The translations under genes were made by a program, and so were the position numbers. The notes below the pieces were generated by a model that saw only the letters and a program-made list of their open reading frames with translations, did not search any database and was not told the DNA's origin. A DNA stretch of 64,000 nt from Deinococcus aerophilus (GTDB lineage Bacteria > Deinococcota > Deinococci > Deinococcales > Deinococcaceae), in contig NZ_BMOM01000012.1 in assembly GCF_014647075.1 (NCBI RefSeq), forward strand, positions 26,781-90,780. The letters are read 5' to 3'. Positions 1-10,468 of this stretch are shown here, piece after piece. Position 1 is the first letter of the stretch, and each line of letters opens with the position of its first letter.

Positions 1-549
1 GCAGTGGGGGCGGTGATCGAGAAGGAAACGGTGCTGGACGTGGCGCAGCGCGTGGCGACCCTGCTGGGCGCCGCCGGGGTGGACGTGGTCCTGACCCGCG
101 ACAGCGACCGCGACCTGAATCCGGTCAAGGACACCGACCTGACCATGCGCGCCCGCATGGGCACGCCCGGCACGCAGCTGTTCGTGAGCATTCACGTCAA
201 TGCCATGGACGCGGTGAGTGCCCTGCGCGGCTACGGCGTCGAGACGTGGTGGAATCCCAACCATCCGCTGTCGAGCAACCTCGCAGCGGTGCTGCAAAAG
301 AACGTGGTTGCGACGACCGGCGCGTACTCGCAGGGCCTCAAGACCGGCCGTTCGCTGGCGGTGCTGCGCAACAGCCGTATTCCCGCCGCCCTGATCGAGA
401 TCGGCTTTACCAGCCATCCCGTGGACGGCATCAACCTGCAGGACACCAACTACCGCGACCGTGTGGCGCTGGGCATCGCGCAGGGCATCCGCGAGGCGCT
501 GGTCACGGGCATTGTCGACGGCGGCGCGGTGGGGGGTGCGGGCAAGTAG
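1..549 (+). CDS. N-acetylmuramoyl-L-alanine amidase, C-terminal part (5' end outside window)
   Basis: Amidase_3 family zinc hydrolase that would cleave the bond between N-acetylmuramic acid and L-alanine of peptidoglycan. The open frame runs in from the left edge, so the N-terminal part, including the first zinc histidine expected in an HxGHGG-type motif, is missing. What remains contains the Glu zinc-ligand region (EKETVL, near the start), the second zinc histidine in FVSIHVNA, and the catalytic Glu region ALIEIGF, followed by the usual C-terminal helix. The stop TAG overlaps the GTG start of the next gene by one base, which suggests translational coupling. The family call is firm; the size and any N-terminal signal or repeat domain cannot be seen. 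Confidence 0.9.
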   Translation, partial: AVGAVIEKETVLDVAQRVATLLGAAGVDVVLTRDSDRDLNPVKDTDLTMRARMGTPGTQLFVSIHVNAMDAVSALRGYGVETWWNPNHPLSSNLAAVLQKNVVATTGAYSQGLKTGRSLAVLRNSRIPAALIEIGFTSHPVDGINLQDTNYRDRVALGIAQGIREALVTGIVDGGAVGGAGK

Positions 550-908
550 TGGAGGGCGGCGAGGCCGGATTCCGGACGCGGGTGCTCGCGCTGGTGGCCC
601 GCATTCCCCCGGGCCGGGTGATGACCTACGGGCAGCTGGCCATGCTGGCCGGTTCTCCCGGGGCGGCGCGGCAGGCCGGCTTTGTGCTGGGCAGTCTGGC
701 AGGCAGCGACGAGTTGCCGTGGCAGCGGGTCATCAACGCCCAGGGCCGGGTCAGCACCCACAAGCTGGGGTTTGGAGACCTGCAGGAACGTCTACTGACC
801 GCCGAGGGCGTGGTCTTTGATGCCTCGGGCCGCTGCGACCTGGGAACGCGGCAGTGGTGGCCCGAAGAAGAGGGGCCATCCACCCCGCCGGAACCTCTGC
901 TGTTCTGA
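549..908 (+). CDS. atl: alkyltransferase-like protein (ATL) of the MGMT family
   Basis: A 119-residue homologue of the O6-methylguanine-DNA methyltransferase C-terminal domain. The segment PPGRVMTYGQLA is the usual helix-turn-helix start, with the Tyr/Arg region for base flipping. The active-site motif, PCHRV in true transferases, reads PWQRV here with Trp at residue 58. ATL proteins with this substitution bind O6-alkylguanine tightly without removing the alkyl group and hand the lesion to nucleotide excision repair (known for S. pombe Atl1 and the Thermus ATL). The GTG start overlaps the upstream amidase stop by one base (TAGTG) and gives a family-typical length. The call follows from the Cys-to-Trp change; repair activity itself is inferred from the family. 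Confidence 0.9.
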   Translation: MEGGEAGFRTRVLALVARIPPGRVMTYGQLAMLAGSPGAARQAGFVLGSLAGSDELPWQRVINAQGRVSTHKLGFGDLQERLLTAEGVVFDASGRCDLGTRQWWPEEEGPSTPPEPLLF

Positions 909-1005
909 GTCCGCCCGCTCAGAACTTTTGCCGGGCCTCCCCGCACAGCAGGCTAAAGACTTCCGGTGCAGAACGTCCCGAGCCCGGCGGCGTATGCTGT
1001 GCAGC

Positions 1006-1695
1006 ATGAACAGAACGCGACACAACCCCTGGGTGGAGGGCAGCCTGGCCTCCTGGATGGCGGGCGTCACCCTGGGTGTGATCCTGGGCATTGCCCTGCT
1101 GATTGTCACCCCCCGTCTGATGGGCGGCAGTGGGTCCACGGCGGAGGCCCCCACCGCACAGGAGCAGGCCACCGACTCGGCTCCCTCGGGCAGCGCTGAA
1201 ACGGCCCCCGCCGCCTCAGAGGGTACGCCTGAAACCGCCACCACCAATGCTCCCACCGACCAGACGCCCGCTGCCGAACAGACCAGCAGCGGCGAACTGC
1301 CCGCCGCCCAGTCGCCCGCCGTGGCGGACACGACCACCGGCAATCCCCCCCAGCAGGACCCCAACGCGGTGGCCGAACCCGTGGCCGCAGGCGGCACCGG
1401 GGACGCCGCTCCCACGCCCAACGCGGCGGCGGGCAATGCCGAGGCGGGTGCTACGGTGTTCACGAGCAACTGTGCGGGCTGTCACGGCGCGCAGGGGGGC
1501 GGCGGCATCGGGCCCTCCCTGGTCACCGATGAGGGCCCGAAGGCCTGGACCCTGGCACAGTTCACCACCGTGCTGCGCGAGGGTGTGCTGCCCGGGGGCC
1601 GCGAACTCAGCGCCGTGATGCCCCGCTTCAGCGACGCCCAGCTCAGCGACACGCAGGTCGCCGATCTGCTCGCCCACATCCAGACCCTGAACTGA
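1006..1695 (+). CDS. membrane-anchored c-type cytochrome
   Basis: A 229-residue electron carrier. Residues about 15-40 form one transmembrane anchor, residues about 45-145 are a low-complexity Ala/Thr/Pro/Glu linker, and the last 80 residues are a monohaem cytochrome c domain. CAGCH (Cys156-His160) binds haem and a Met in AVMPRF near the C-terminus is the likely sixth ligand. It should be held on the outer face of the membrane and pass electrons to a terminal oxidase; the partner is not visible. The start ATG lies 7 nt after a TATGCT -10-like hexamer (993-998), which fits a leaderless transcript. A strong terminator follows. The cytochrome call is firm and its specific redox partner unknown. 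Confidence 0.9.
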   Translation: MNRTRHNPWVEGSLASWMAGVTLGVILGIALLIVTPRLMGGSGSTAEAPTAQEQATDSAPSGSAETAPAASEGTPETATTNAPTDQTPAAEQTSSGELPAAQSPAVADTTTGNPPQQDPNAVAEPVAAGGTGDAAPTPNAAAGNAEAGATVFTSNCAGCHGAQGGGGIGPSLVTDEGPKAWTLAQFTTVLREGVLPGGRELSAVMPRFSDAQLSDTQVADLLAHIQTLN

Positions 1696-1710
1696 GCTTC
1701 CGGCTGAAGG

Positions 1711-1741
1711 CGCCGCCCGCAGGTTCCGGGGCGGCGTTTTT
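1711..1741 (+). terminator. intrinsic terminator of the cytochrome c gene
   Basis: Perfect 8-bp GC stem (1711-1718 with 1729-1736), 10-nt loop, then five T residues (1737-1741). It begins 16 nt after the cytochrome stop codon. Confidence 0.85.
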
Positions 1742-1787
1742 GTGGACCGGGTCTGGATGTCCTGCGCCTCAGGGTGCACAATCGGGC

Positions 1788-2549
1788 ATGACCGCCAGCC
1801 GCGACCAGTTCAACGCCCACGCCGACCGGTATGCGGCCAGCGAGGTCCACCGCCACGGCCCCAGCCTGCCCGTCCTGCTGGACTTTGCGGCCCCCATCCC
1901 ACAGGACCGTGCGCTGGACGTGGCTACCGGCACCGGCAACACGGCGCTGGCCCTCGCGCCGCAGGTGGGGGAGGTCGTGGGGCTGGATCTCGCGGAGGGC
2001 ATGCTCGCCCATGCCCGCACCCGAGCCGAGGCGGAGGGACACGCCCACGCCACGTTTCAGCAGGGCAGCGCGGAGGCCATGCCGTTTGCCGACGCCTCGT
2101 TCACGCTGGTCACGTCGCGCCACGCGCCGCATCACTTTCTGAACCTCGACCGTTTTCTGGGCGAGGCCTTCCGGGTGCTGAAACCCGGCGGCCGGCTGGT
2201 GGTCGCCGACCAGATCAGTTCCACGCCCGAGCTGCAACCCTGGCTGGACCACTATCAGACCCTGCGCGACCCCAGCCACCACGCCCAGCGGACGGCGGCG
2301 GCGTGGCGCACGCTGGCAGAGGTGGCCGGCTTTCGCTGGACCCAGGAGACCACCGTGCCGTACCGCCTGGAGTTCGGGTGGTGGACCGCGCAGTCGGGCT
2401 GCACCCCCCAGACGGTGGCGCAGCTGCGTGAACACGCGGCGGTTCTGGGGCAGGGGCAACGGGAGGCGGCCGGACTGCATTACGACAGTTCAGGAACGCT
2501 GGTCGCCCACACCGAAACCATGCTCGTTGTGCGCCTGGAGCGGCCCTAG
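1788..2549 (+). CDS. class I SAM-dependent methyltransferase (UbiE/Methyltransf_11 type)
   Basis: A 253-residue Rossmann-fold methyltransferase. The SAM-binding motif I is LDVATGTGNTALAL, followed by the acidic ribose-binding position in VVGLDLAEGM. Later motifs include MPFADASFTLV and LKPGGRLVVADQ. The substrate cannot be deduced; the protein is related to, but distinct from, the menaquinone methyltransferase encoded on the opposite strand next door. The ATG is preceded by CACAAT five bases upstream, a weak match to the leaderless -10 pattern. Its last 4 bases overlap the 3' end of the convergent menG gene, so no terminator fits between them. Confidence 0.8.
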   Translation: MTASRDQFNAHADRYAASEVHRHGPSLPVLLDFAAPIPQDRALDVATGTGNTALALAPQVGEVVGLDLAEGMLAHARTRAEAEGHAHATFQQGSAEAMPFADASFTLVTSRHAPHHFLNLDRFLGEAFRVLKPGGRLVVADQISSTPELQPWLDHYQTLRDPSHHAQRTAAAWRTLAEVAGFRWTQETTVPYRLEFGWWTAQSGCTPQTVAQLREHAAVLGQGQREAAGLHYDSSGTLVAHTETMLVVRLERP

Positions 2550-3274
2550 AGCTTGTCTCCCACGTGAATCGCCGCGATGCCGAAGGTGAGCAGGCGGTGG
2601 CGGGTCCGGAACCCGGTGGCGCGCATCAGGTCGGCCAGCCGTTCGGGCGGGGGAAAGGCCAGAACACTTTCGGGCAGGTAGGTGTACGCGCCCGCGTTGC
2701 CGCTGATCAGCCCACCAACGCGCGGCAGCACGTGCTGAAAGTAGAAGCGGAACACGCTGCCGAACAGCCCGGCGCGCGGCGGTGGAAACTCCAGAATCAC
2801 GGCCCGTCCGCCGGGGGCCAGAACCCGCCAGAACTCCGCGAGCCCGCGTTCGTAGTCCGCGAAGTTGCGAAAGCCGAAGGCACAGGTCACGCTGTCGAAA
2901 CTGCCGTCCGGGTAGGGAAGGTTCAGGGCGTCGCCCTCCTCCAGCCGGATGTCGAGGTGCCGGGCCGCCGCCTTCTCACGCCCGATGCGCAGCATCTGCG
3001 GCACGAAATCGCTGCCGACCACCTCGGCCCCCGGCGCACGGGCCTTGAGTTCCAGCGCAAAATCTGCCGTGCCGGTCGCCACGTCCAGCACCCGTGCAGG
3101 GTTAAACGCCAGGGCCTCATCGGCAGCTTCACGCCGCCAGCCCCGGTCCACCCCCAGGCTGAGGACGCGGTTGAGCAGGTCGTAGCGCGGAGCGATGTCG
3201 GCGAACATGGCCTGCACGTCCCTGCCCTTGTCCTGCTTGTCGCCCACGGAGGGTTTTTTCGGCGCAGCGGTCAT
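2546..3274 (-). CDS. menG: demethylmenaquinone methyltransferase
   Basis: A 242-residue UbiE/MenG family enzyme that methylates demethylmenaquinone with SAM in the last step of menaquinone synthesis, the quinone used by Deinococcus. Family signatures seen: the N-terminal VQAMFADIAPRYDLLNRVLSLG, motif I DVATGTADFALEL, and the C-terminal GFRNFADYERGLAEFWRVL. The start is set at 3274 because the ATG lies 7 nt after a TATCAT hexamer (3282-3287 on the plus strand), consistent with leaderless transcription; an upstream in-frame start would add about 22 low-quality residues. It converges on the preceding methyltransferase gene with a 4-bp overlap. Confidence 0.92.
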   Translation of the reverse strand: MTAAPKKPSVGDKQDKGRDVQAMFADIAPRYDLLNRVLSLGVDRGWRREAADEALAFNPARVLDVATGTADFALELKARAPGAEVVGSDFVPQMLRIGREKAAARHLDIRLEEGDALNLPYPDGSFDSVTCAFGFRNFADYERGLAEFWRVLAPGGRAVILEFPPPRAGLFGSVFRFYFQHVLPRVGGLISGNAGAYTYLPESVLAFPPPERLADLMRATGFRTRHRLLTFGIAAIHVGDKL

Positions 3275-3383
3275 GGAGCCGATGATAGCCGGGCGGGGCC
3301 GGGACACGCGGGAACCCGGACCCGCCGGTCCCCGCGTCACACCCTTCGTCTGCGGACGGCACCCTACCGCCCACCGGCGCAGA

Positions 3384-4574
<1,191 letters not shown>

Positions 4575-4643
4575 GCGGTCAGTCTACGGGCGGCGCCGGG
4601 CCTGTGTCCGTGAGCGGGGGACGGTTGGGACGGGGCCACGGCG

Positions 4644-5078
4644 TCAGGGACGCACCAGCACGGTCTGCCGCCGGGCCTGCCGGAACCCCGAGGCCACGTA
4701 GAAGCCCTCGGCGGGCGAGTCGCGGGCGGTTAACAGGTACAGGCTGTTCACCCCCCGTTCCTGCGCCTGCGCCATATGCCGGGTCAACAGGGTTCGGCCC
4801 ACCCCCCGGCCCTGCACCTGCGGATGCACAAACAGTTCCCTGATTTCATGCGTCAGCCCGTGGTCCTTGACCGAGTCGTGGCCCAGGACTGCCCCGAGGC
4901 ACTGCCCGTCCTCCCAGGCCCCCACAGCAGACGCCCGGGGCAGGGCGAGCAGGTCGGACAGACACGCGCCGGCCGTGTCCAGCGTCCAGGCCTCCTGCCA
5001 CGGCGCGGCGTTGAAGGTGGCCACGAAGGTCTGGGCGGCGGCCGGCACCTCCCCGGGGGTCAGCGGACGGAGTTCCAT
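4644..5078 (-). CDS. GNAT-family N-acetyltransferase
   Basis: A 144-residue single-domain GNAT protein. The acetyl-CoA pyrophosphate-binding motif A is clear: ELFVHPQVQGRGVGRTLL, matching V-x-P-x-x-Q-x-x-G-x-G-x-x-L. A typical C-terminal beta-bulge region, LTARDSPAEGFYVASGF, follows. The acceptor substrate is unknown. The ATG at 5078 (MELRPL) is preferred because the domain starts there; another in-frame ATG lies 15 nt upstream at 5093. It is separated from kbl by about 70 bp and may be transcribed with it. Confidence 0.82.
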   Translation of the reverse strand: MELRPLTPGEVPAAAQTFVATFNAAPWQEAWTLDTAGACLSDLLALPRASAVGAWEDGQCLGAVLGHDSVKDHGLTHEIRELFVHPQVQGRGVGRTLLTRHMAQAQERGVNSLYLLTARDSPAEGFYVASGFRQARRQTVLVRP

Positions 5079-5277
5079 GCCACACCATGGCATGTCTGCG
5101 CCGGTTCAGGCGCCGGCGAAGCCTCCCGAAGGAGGCCCGCCGGACTGGGGGAGGGGTACTGACTGGGGGCGTCTCATCATGTTGGGACGGTAGCCGGAAA
5201 CCCAGGACGCCAGGAAGAGATTTGCGGCCCCCAGCTTCTTTGCCCGCTGGCTGGAGCTGCCCTGACACGGGATACGA

Positions 5278-5306
5278 CAGACCCCCGGGCTGGCCCCAGG
5301 GGTCTG
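5278..5306 (-). terminator. possible hairpin terminator downstream of lpdA
   Basis: Perfect 8-bp inverted repeat (5278-5285 with 5299-5306) placed 22 nt past the lpdA stop on the minus strand. It lacks a T tract, so its action as a terminator is uncertain. The rest of the 250-bp gap (5079-5328) shows nothing I can assign. Confidence 0.4.
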
Positions 5307-5328
5307 GTCTCGGTGCGCTGCCCGGTCG

Positions 5329-6732
<1,404 letters not shown>

Positions 6733-6911
6733 GCGAGCAGTCTAACGCCCGTTTGGGGGGCCGTCCGTCACCTGTTGAAATAGCTGGACACCGGCGATTG
6801 ACAAGCTCAAATGGTGGGTGGACGGGAAGCTGCCGCCGCGCCCCCGGCCCCGCGTGTCGTGCGGCGCGGCACCGTTCTGAACGCGGGGCACGCCGGCCGG
6901 AACAGCCGGGC

Positions 6912-8087
6912 TCACCCCTCCAGAAACTCCGTGACCACGCGGTTAAGCAGCCACCAGCCTTGAGGGGTGGCCCGCAGCTGGGAGCCGTCGAGTTCCAGCA
7001 GACCCCGCTGCACATTGGCGGCGATGGCCCCGGCGTAGCGTTCCGGCACGTTCAGCCCGCTGCGGCGCGAGAGATCGGTGAGGTCCACGCCGCGGCGCAG
7101 GCGCAGGCCCATGAACAGCGCGTCGGTCACGTAGTCCTCGGGGCCCACCGGCTCGGCCTCGCCGCGGGCACCGGTGAGCCACCCGTGCAGGTGCGGGTTG
7201 GTGCGCCGGGAGGTCAGCTCTGCGCCGCCCTGGGCCACGGGGTAGTGCCCGGCGGCTCCCGGTCCCAGTCCCAGGTAGGTGCGCCCCTGCCAGTACGCGA
7301 GGTTGTGCCGCGACTCCTGGCCGGGCCGGGCGTAGTTGCTGATCTCGTAGCGGGCAAAACCGTGGGCCGTCAGCAGCTCCTCGGTCCGCTCGAAGCCCGC
7401 ACGCTCGTCGTCCTCGTGCACGGTCACGCCGCGCCGGGCGAACTCGGTGCCGGGTTCGATGGTCAGGGTGTAGGCGCTGATGTGGTCCACGCCCAGCTCC
7501 ACCAGACCGTGAATGTCGGCGTCCAGCGGTTGCCCCGGCACGGCGGTGATCAGGTCGCCCGACACGCGCAGGCCCGCGCCGATCAGGGTCCCGACGGCCT
7601 CGCGGGCCCCCGCCGCGTTGTGCTGGCGGCCCAGGAACTTCAGCGTGGCGTCATTCAGGCTCTGCACGCCCACCGAGGCGCGGTCAAAGCCCAGGTCGCG
7701 CCACAGCGCTGCCCGCGCGGGACTGACGGTGCCGGGATTGACCTCCAGCGTGTTCTCGGCCCGGCCCCAGCCCAGATGCCGGCGCACGCTGTCCACCAGG
7801 GCCCCCAGCTCGGCGTCCCGCAGAAAACTGGGGGTGCCGCCGCCCAGATACACGGTGTCCAGTTCAACCTCATAGCGCGAGGCCAGTTCTGCGGCCTCGT
7901 GTTCCAGTTGCGCCAGGTACGCCTCGACCTGTCCGGCCCGGCGCGTCAGGACATGAAAGTCACAGTACGGGCAGATGCTGGGGCAGAACGGCACGTGAAC
8001 GTACAGGTGGCGCACCACCGGGTCCAGCGCGGGTTCCTGGACACCGGCGCCGGCTGCGGCAGGGAAGGCGGGGGGAACGGAGCGCAC
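6912..8087 (-). CDS. hemW: HemW-like radical SAM protein (haem chaperone)
   Basis: A 391-residue member of the HemN/HemW radical SAM family. The [4Fe-4S]/SAM motif is CxxxCxYC with Cys35, Cys39 and Cys42 followed by DF. GGGTPS and the HemW-type C-terminal domain are present. HemW-type proteins, shorter than true oxygen-independent coproporphyrinogen oxidase, bind and deliver haem rather than oxidise coproporphyrinogen; assignment to HemW rests on length and on the motif ending in Asp-Phe (CDF). The GTG start lies 7 nt after TAAACT (8095-8100), again the leaderless arrangement. The 179-bp gap to lpdA holds no gene. Confidence 0.88.
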   Translation of the reverse strand: MRSVPPAFPAAAGAGVQEPALDPVVRHLYVHVPFCPSICPYCDFHVLTRRAGQVEAYLAQLEHEAAELASRYEVELDTVYLGGGTPSFLRDAELGALVDSVRRHLGWGRAENTLEVNPGTVSPARAALWRDLGFDRASVGVQSLNDATLKFLGRQHNAAGAREAVGTLIGAGLRVSGDLITAVPGQPLDADIHGLVELGVDHISAYTLTIEPGTEFARRGVTVHEDDERAGFERTEELLTAHGFARYEISNYARPGQESRHNLAYWQGRTYLGLGPGAAGHYPVAQGGAELTSRRTNPHLHGWLTGARGEAEPVGPEDYVTDALFMGLRLRRGVDLTDLSRRSGLNVPERYAGAIAANVQRGLLELDGSQLRATPQGWWLLNRVVTEFLEG

Positions 8088-8185
8088 GGCGGGCAGTTTA
8101 CGCGGGCGGGCGGCGTATCACCGTGAGGCCGAGCGGCTGCCCGACCGAACGTTCCGGTGGACACTCCGGCGGGGGCGAAGGAGCT

Positions 8186-8680
8186 TCAGCGCCCGTGCGG
8201 CGTGGCGTCCATCCAGGCTTCCAGCGCCTTTTGCAGGGCGCCCGCCGTCGTGACGAGCACCGGCGCGTCCAGCGAGGCCACCGCCGAGGCCGCCGCGCTC
8301 TGGCCCTGGCGCTTGCCCGCGTGAAGTCCGGCAGGGGCGCTCCAGGCAGGAAAAGGGCCGCCCTCGGCATATTCCAGGCCCCCAGTGCCCGCCAGCATGG
8401 CCGCGGGAAGGTTCACCTCGGGGCCGGCTGCCAGCGCCTGCCGGCCGATCACGAGCACGCCGCGTGGTCCCACCTCGCGCACCGCCGCGAGCAGGGGCGT
8501 GAGGCCCTCGTGCACGATCAGGTCCACGGAGCCCTTGCCGTCCACGGCTTCCAGGGCGGCCGGCAGGGCGGAGGCGAGTTCGGGGGGGGCGGCCACCAGC
8601 CACGGGTGGCCCCCCGCGCGGCCCTCGAAGCTGGCGCGGGCGCTGCCGTACAGATCGGTCCAGGTGCGGATGTGTTGCAT
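8186..8680 (-). CDS. hypothetical protein, 164 aa
   Basis: I do not recognise this protein. It is 164 residues, mildly acidic, with alternating hydrophobic beta-like stretches ([30 protein letters not shown]) that suggest a small alpha/beta fold. No signal peptide, membrane segment or metal motif is visible. Support for a real gene: the ATG is 7 nt after TATCCT (8688-8693), matching the leaderless pattern of its neighbours, and codon use is GC3-rich. It lies between hemW and an AEC transporter on the same strand, with gaps of 98 and 42 bp. Confidence 0.65.
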   Translation of the reverse strand: MQHIRTWTDLYGSARASFEGRAGGHPWLVAAPPELASALPAALEAVDGKGSVDLIVHEGLTPLLAAVREVGPRGVLVIGRQALAAGPEVNLPAAMLAGTGGLEYAEGGPFPAWSAPAGLHAGKRQGQSAAASAVASLDAPVLVTTAGALQKALEAWMDATPHGR

Positions 8681-8722
8681 GGCGCTCAGGATAGGGTGGC
8701 CGCAGCGGGCCGGCGGCTTGCC

Positions 8723-9649
8723 CTACCCCAGCCCCGGCAGCAGCGCCACCACCGCCGCGATGGTCAGCACCGATCCCAGGGTCGTGACAAGCACCACGCC
8801 CGAGACCGTCCCGGCGTCGCCGCCGTACTCCTGCGCGATCAGCAGGGCATTGACGGCGGTGGGCATGCTTGCCGAGAGAATCAGGACGGCCAGCGATTGC
8901 CCCTGCAGGCCCACCAGCCTGCCCACGCCCAGCGCGATCAGCGGGCCGCCGATCAACCGGGCTGCGCTGGCCAGCCACACCCGGCGGTTCAGCGGCGGCC
9001 AGCCCCCCGCTCCCAGCTGCAGCCCCAGCGACAGCAGTACCAGCGGCAGGGTGGCCTGCGCGAGCAGCGACACCCCGCGGGTCACGCCCTGCGGCACCGG
9101 CACGTTCAGCAGCCTCAGGATCAGGGCGACCAGGGCCACCCACACCGTTGGAAGCCGGAAGATCGAGCGCAAAATACCGCGCGGCCCGGAGCGCTGGTCG
9201 GGGCCGGAGGCGGAGCCGTACAGGGCCGGGCCGACGATGTACATGGCGACGATGGACACCAGGAACACCACGGTGGCCCGGTCAAAGCCGCCCTCGCCGA
9301 ACACGAACAGGGCGATGGGCAGCCCCATGTTGCCGCTGTTCCAGATGCCCGCGCCCGCGCTCAGGCTGCGGCGCTCGGCGTCGGGGCGGCCCAGGCCGGT
9401 GAGCCAGCCGAGCAGCAGAGACAGGCCCATGACGAGCAAGAAGGCCACGCCCAGCTGACCGGCCTCGGCCGCGTGGACGGGCGTGCGCAGGATCACGTCC
9501 AGCACCAGGGCCGGAATGAGCAGATACATGGAGAGCCGGGCGATGGTGAGCTGATCGATGCGCATCTGCGAGGCCAGCAGCGCCCCCAGGCCGGCCACGA
9601 TCACCACGGGAAGCAGCACACTGCTGAGCGCCTGAAACATCTGTGCCAT
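8723..9649 (-). CDS. AEC-family (auxin efflux carrier-like) transporter
   Basis: A 308-residue integral membrane protein with about ten hydrophobic helices arranged as two five-helix repeats. Family features: the helix-breaking segment IWNSGNMGLPIALFVFGEGG in the first half, and the second repeat near the end with SASMPTAVNALLIAQEYGGD. Bacterial AEC proteins export or import small organic acids or amino acids; the substrate cannot be predicted here. No leaderless hexamer or strong ribosome-binding site is obvious upstream of the ATG. The tRNA-Pro gene is divergently oriented just beyond the start. Confidence 0.88.
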   Translation of the reverse strand: MAQMFQALSSVLLPVVIVAGLGALLASQMRIDQLTIARLSMYLLIPALVLDVILRTPVHAAEAGQLGVAFLLVMGLSLLLGWLTGLGRPDAERRSLSAGAGIWNSGNMGLPIALFVFGEGGFDRATVVFLVSIVAMYIVGPALYGSASGPDQRSGPRGILRSIFRLPTVWVALVALILRLLNVPVPQGVTRGVSLLAQATLPLVLLSLGLQLGAGGWPPLNRRVWLASAARLIGGPLIALGVGRLVGLQGQSLAVLILSASMPTAVNALLIAQEYGGDAGTVSGVVLVTTLGSVLTIAAVVALLPGLG

Positions 9650-9717
9650 CGTGGCATGAATGGACCGGCAAAAGGCGCACGAGCGGCCCGCCTGGAAGGG
9701 CCCTCCGCGCGCGGCCC

Positions 9718-9746
9718 TTGACCGATCCGCTCCTACCGTCTATATT
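9718..9746 (+). promoter_or_regulatory. sigma-70 type promoter of tRNA-Pro
   Basis: TTGACC (9718-9723) and TATATT (9741-9746) separated by exactly 17 bp. The predicted transcription start falls about 8 nt before the mature tRNA. One of the best -35/-10 pairs in the window. Confidence 0.85.
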
Positions 9747-9760
9747 TCTGTGGCTGGCAG

Positions 9761-9840
<80 letters not shown>

Positions 9841-9842
9841 GA

Positions 9843-9878
9843 GAAGTCCCTCCTAGAGGGGCTTCTTCTTTATTTTCC
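9843..9878 (+). terminator. intrinsic terminator of tRNA-Pro
   Basis: A 9-bp stem (9843-9851 with 9857-9865, one G-T pair), 5-nt loop, followed by a T-rich tract TTCTTTATTTT. It starts 6 nt after the tRNA CCA. Confidence 0.85.
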
Positions 9879-9973
9879 TCCGGCCATATCCCGCTCCTGT
9901 CCCTGGAGGGTGGGCCGTACGCGCCTCAGGGGGATTCCGGCCTGTGCGTGTCTGGTGCGGCTTTTTCTAAGGT

Positions 9974-10021
9974 TTCTGCCCGTGTGCCTGGCCGTTAAAG
10001 GGGCCAGGCACACGGGCAGAA
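9974..10021. repeat. 20-bp perfect inverted repeat in an intergenic region
   Basis: Arms 9974-9993 and 10002-10021 are perfectly complementary over 20 bp with an 8-nt loop (GTTAAAGG), and TTTT lies just after the right arm on the plus strand. It sits between tRNA-Pro and the minus-strand gene ending at 10095, so it could end transcription from either side, but the stem is far longer than a normal terminator. The rest of the 9879-10094 interval shows no gene. Confidence 0.7.
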
Positions 10022-10094
10022 GTTTTATGGCGGCGGGCAGCGGCGCACCCCCACAGAAGCCGGCGGTCGGTGCTCTTCCCCGGGCCGGTGGCCC

Positions 10095-10313
10095 TCAGGA
10101 GGCGGCGATGAGTTCCGTCTCGGCCGCCGGCTCCGATTCTTCAACCTCGTCCAGCCAGGTCCGTAATTCCCGCAGCTGCTCACGGCTCAGGACAAGTCCG
10201 CCGCCGCCGCGAACCGGGTGATGCGTCGTGATATGTAAGCCCTTCTCGCCGAAGGCCAAACACAGCGAGACGGTTCCCGTACGCAAGGTCAACTCTCTTA
10301 ATGCCAGCTTCAT
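10095..10313 (-). CDS. hypothetical protein, 72 aa
   Basis: A small protein I do not recognise. The sequence has a beta-rich first half (TVSLCLAFGEKGLHITTHH) and an acidic helical second half (LSREQLRELRTWLDEVEESE). No membrane segment or signal is seen. No Shine-Dalgarno or clean -10 is visible before the ATG, so expression is uncertain. It points toward the 20-bp hairpin at 9974-10021, which could be its terminator. Confidence 0.55.
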   Translation of the reverse strand: MKLALRELTLRTGTVSLCLAFGEKGLHITTHHPVRGGGGLVLSREQLRELRTWLDEVEESEPAAETELIAAS

Positions 10314-10468
10314 GTAACGCGAAGCATTTCATGTCGTTGCGGCAAAAGCTATCTGGAACATCACATCGGCTCCCCCCTCTTTGGGGGCACTGACGCGGCC
10401 TTTCCGGGGGCGTCATGAGGGTGGTGGGGCCTGCCAGGCCGCGGGCAGGCGTGCTCTAGAGTTGGCGC

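Noticed and set aside
6777..6804. TTGTCA-16-TATTTC promoter candidate for lpdA on the minus strand
   Set aside because: A TAGACT hexamer 6 nt before the lpdA ATG fits the pattern of the window better; the distal pair may be fortuitous.
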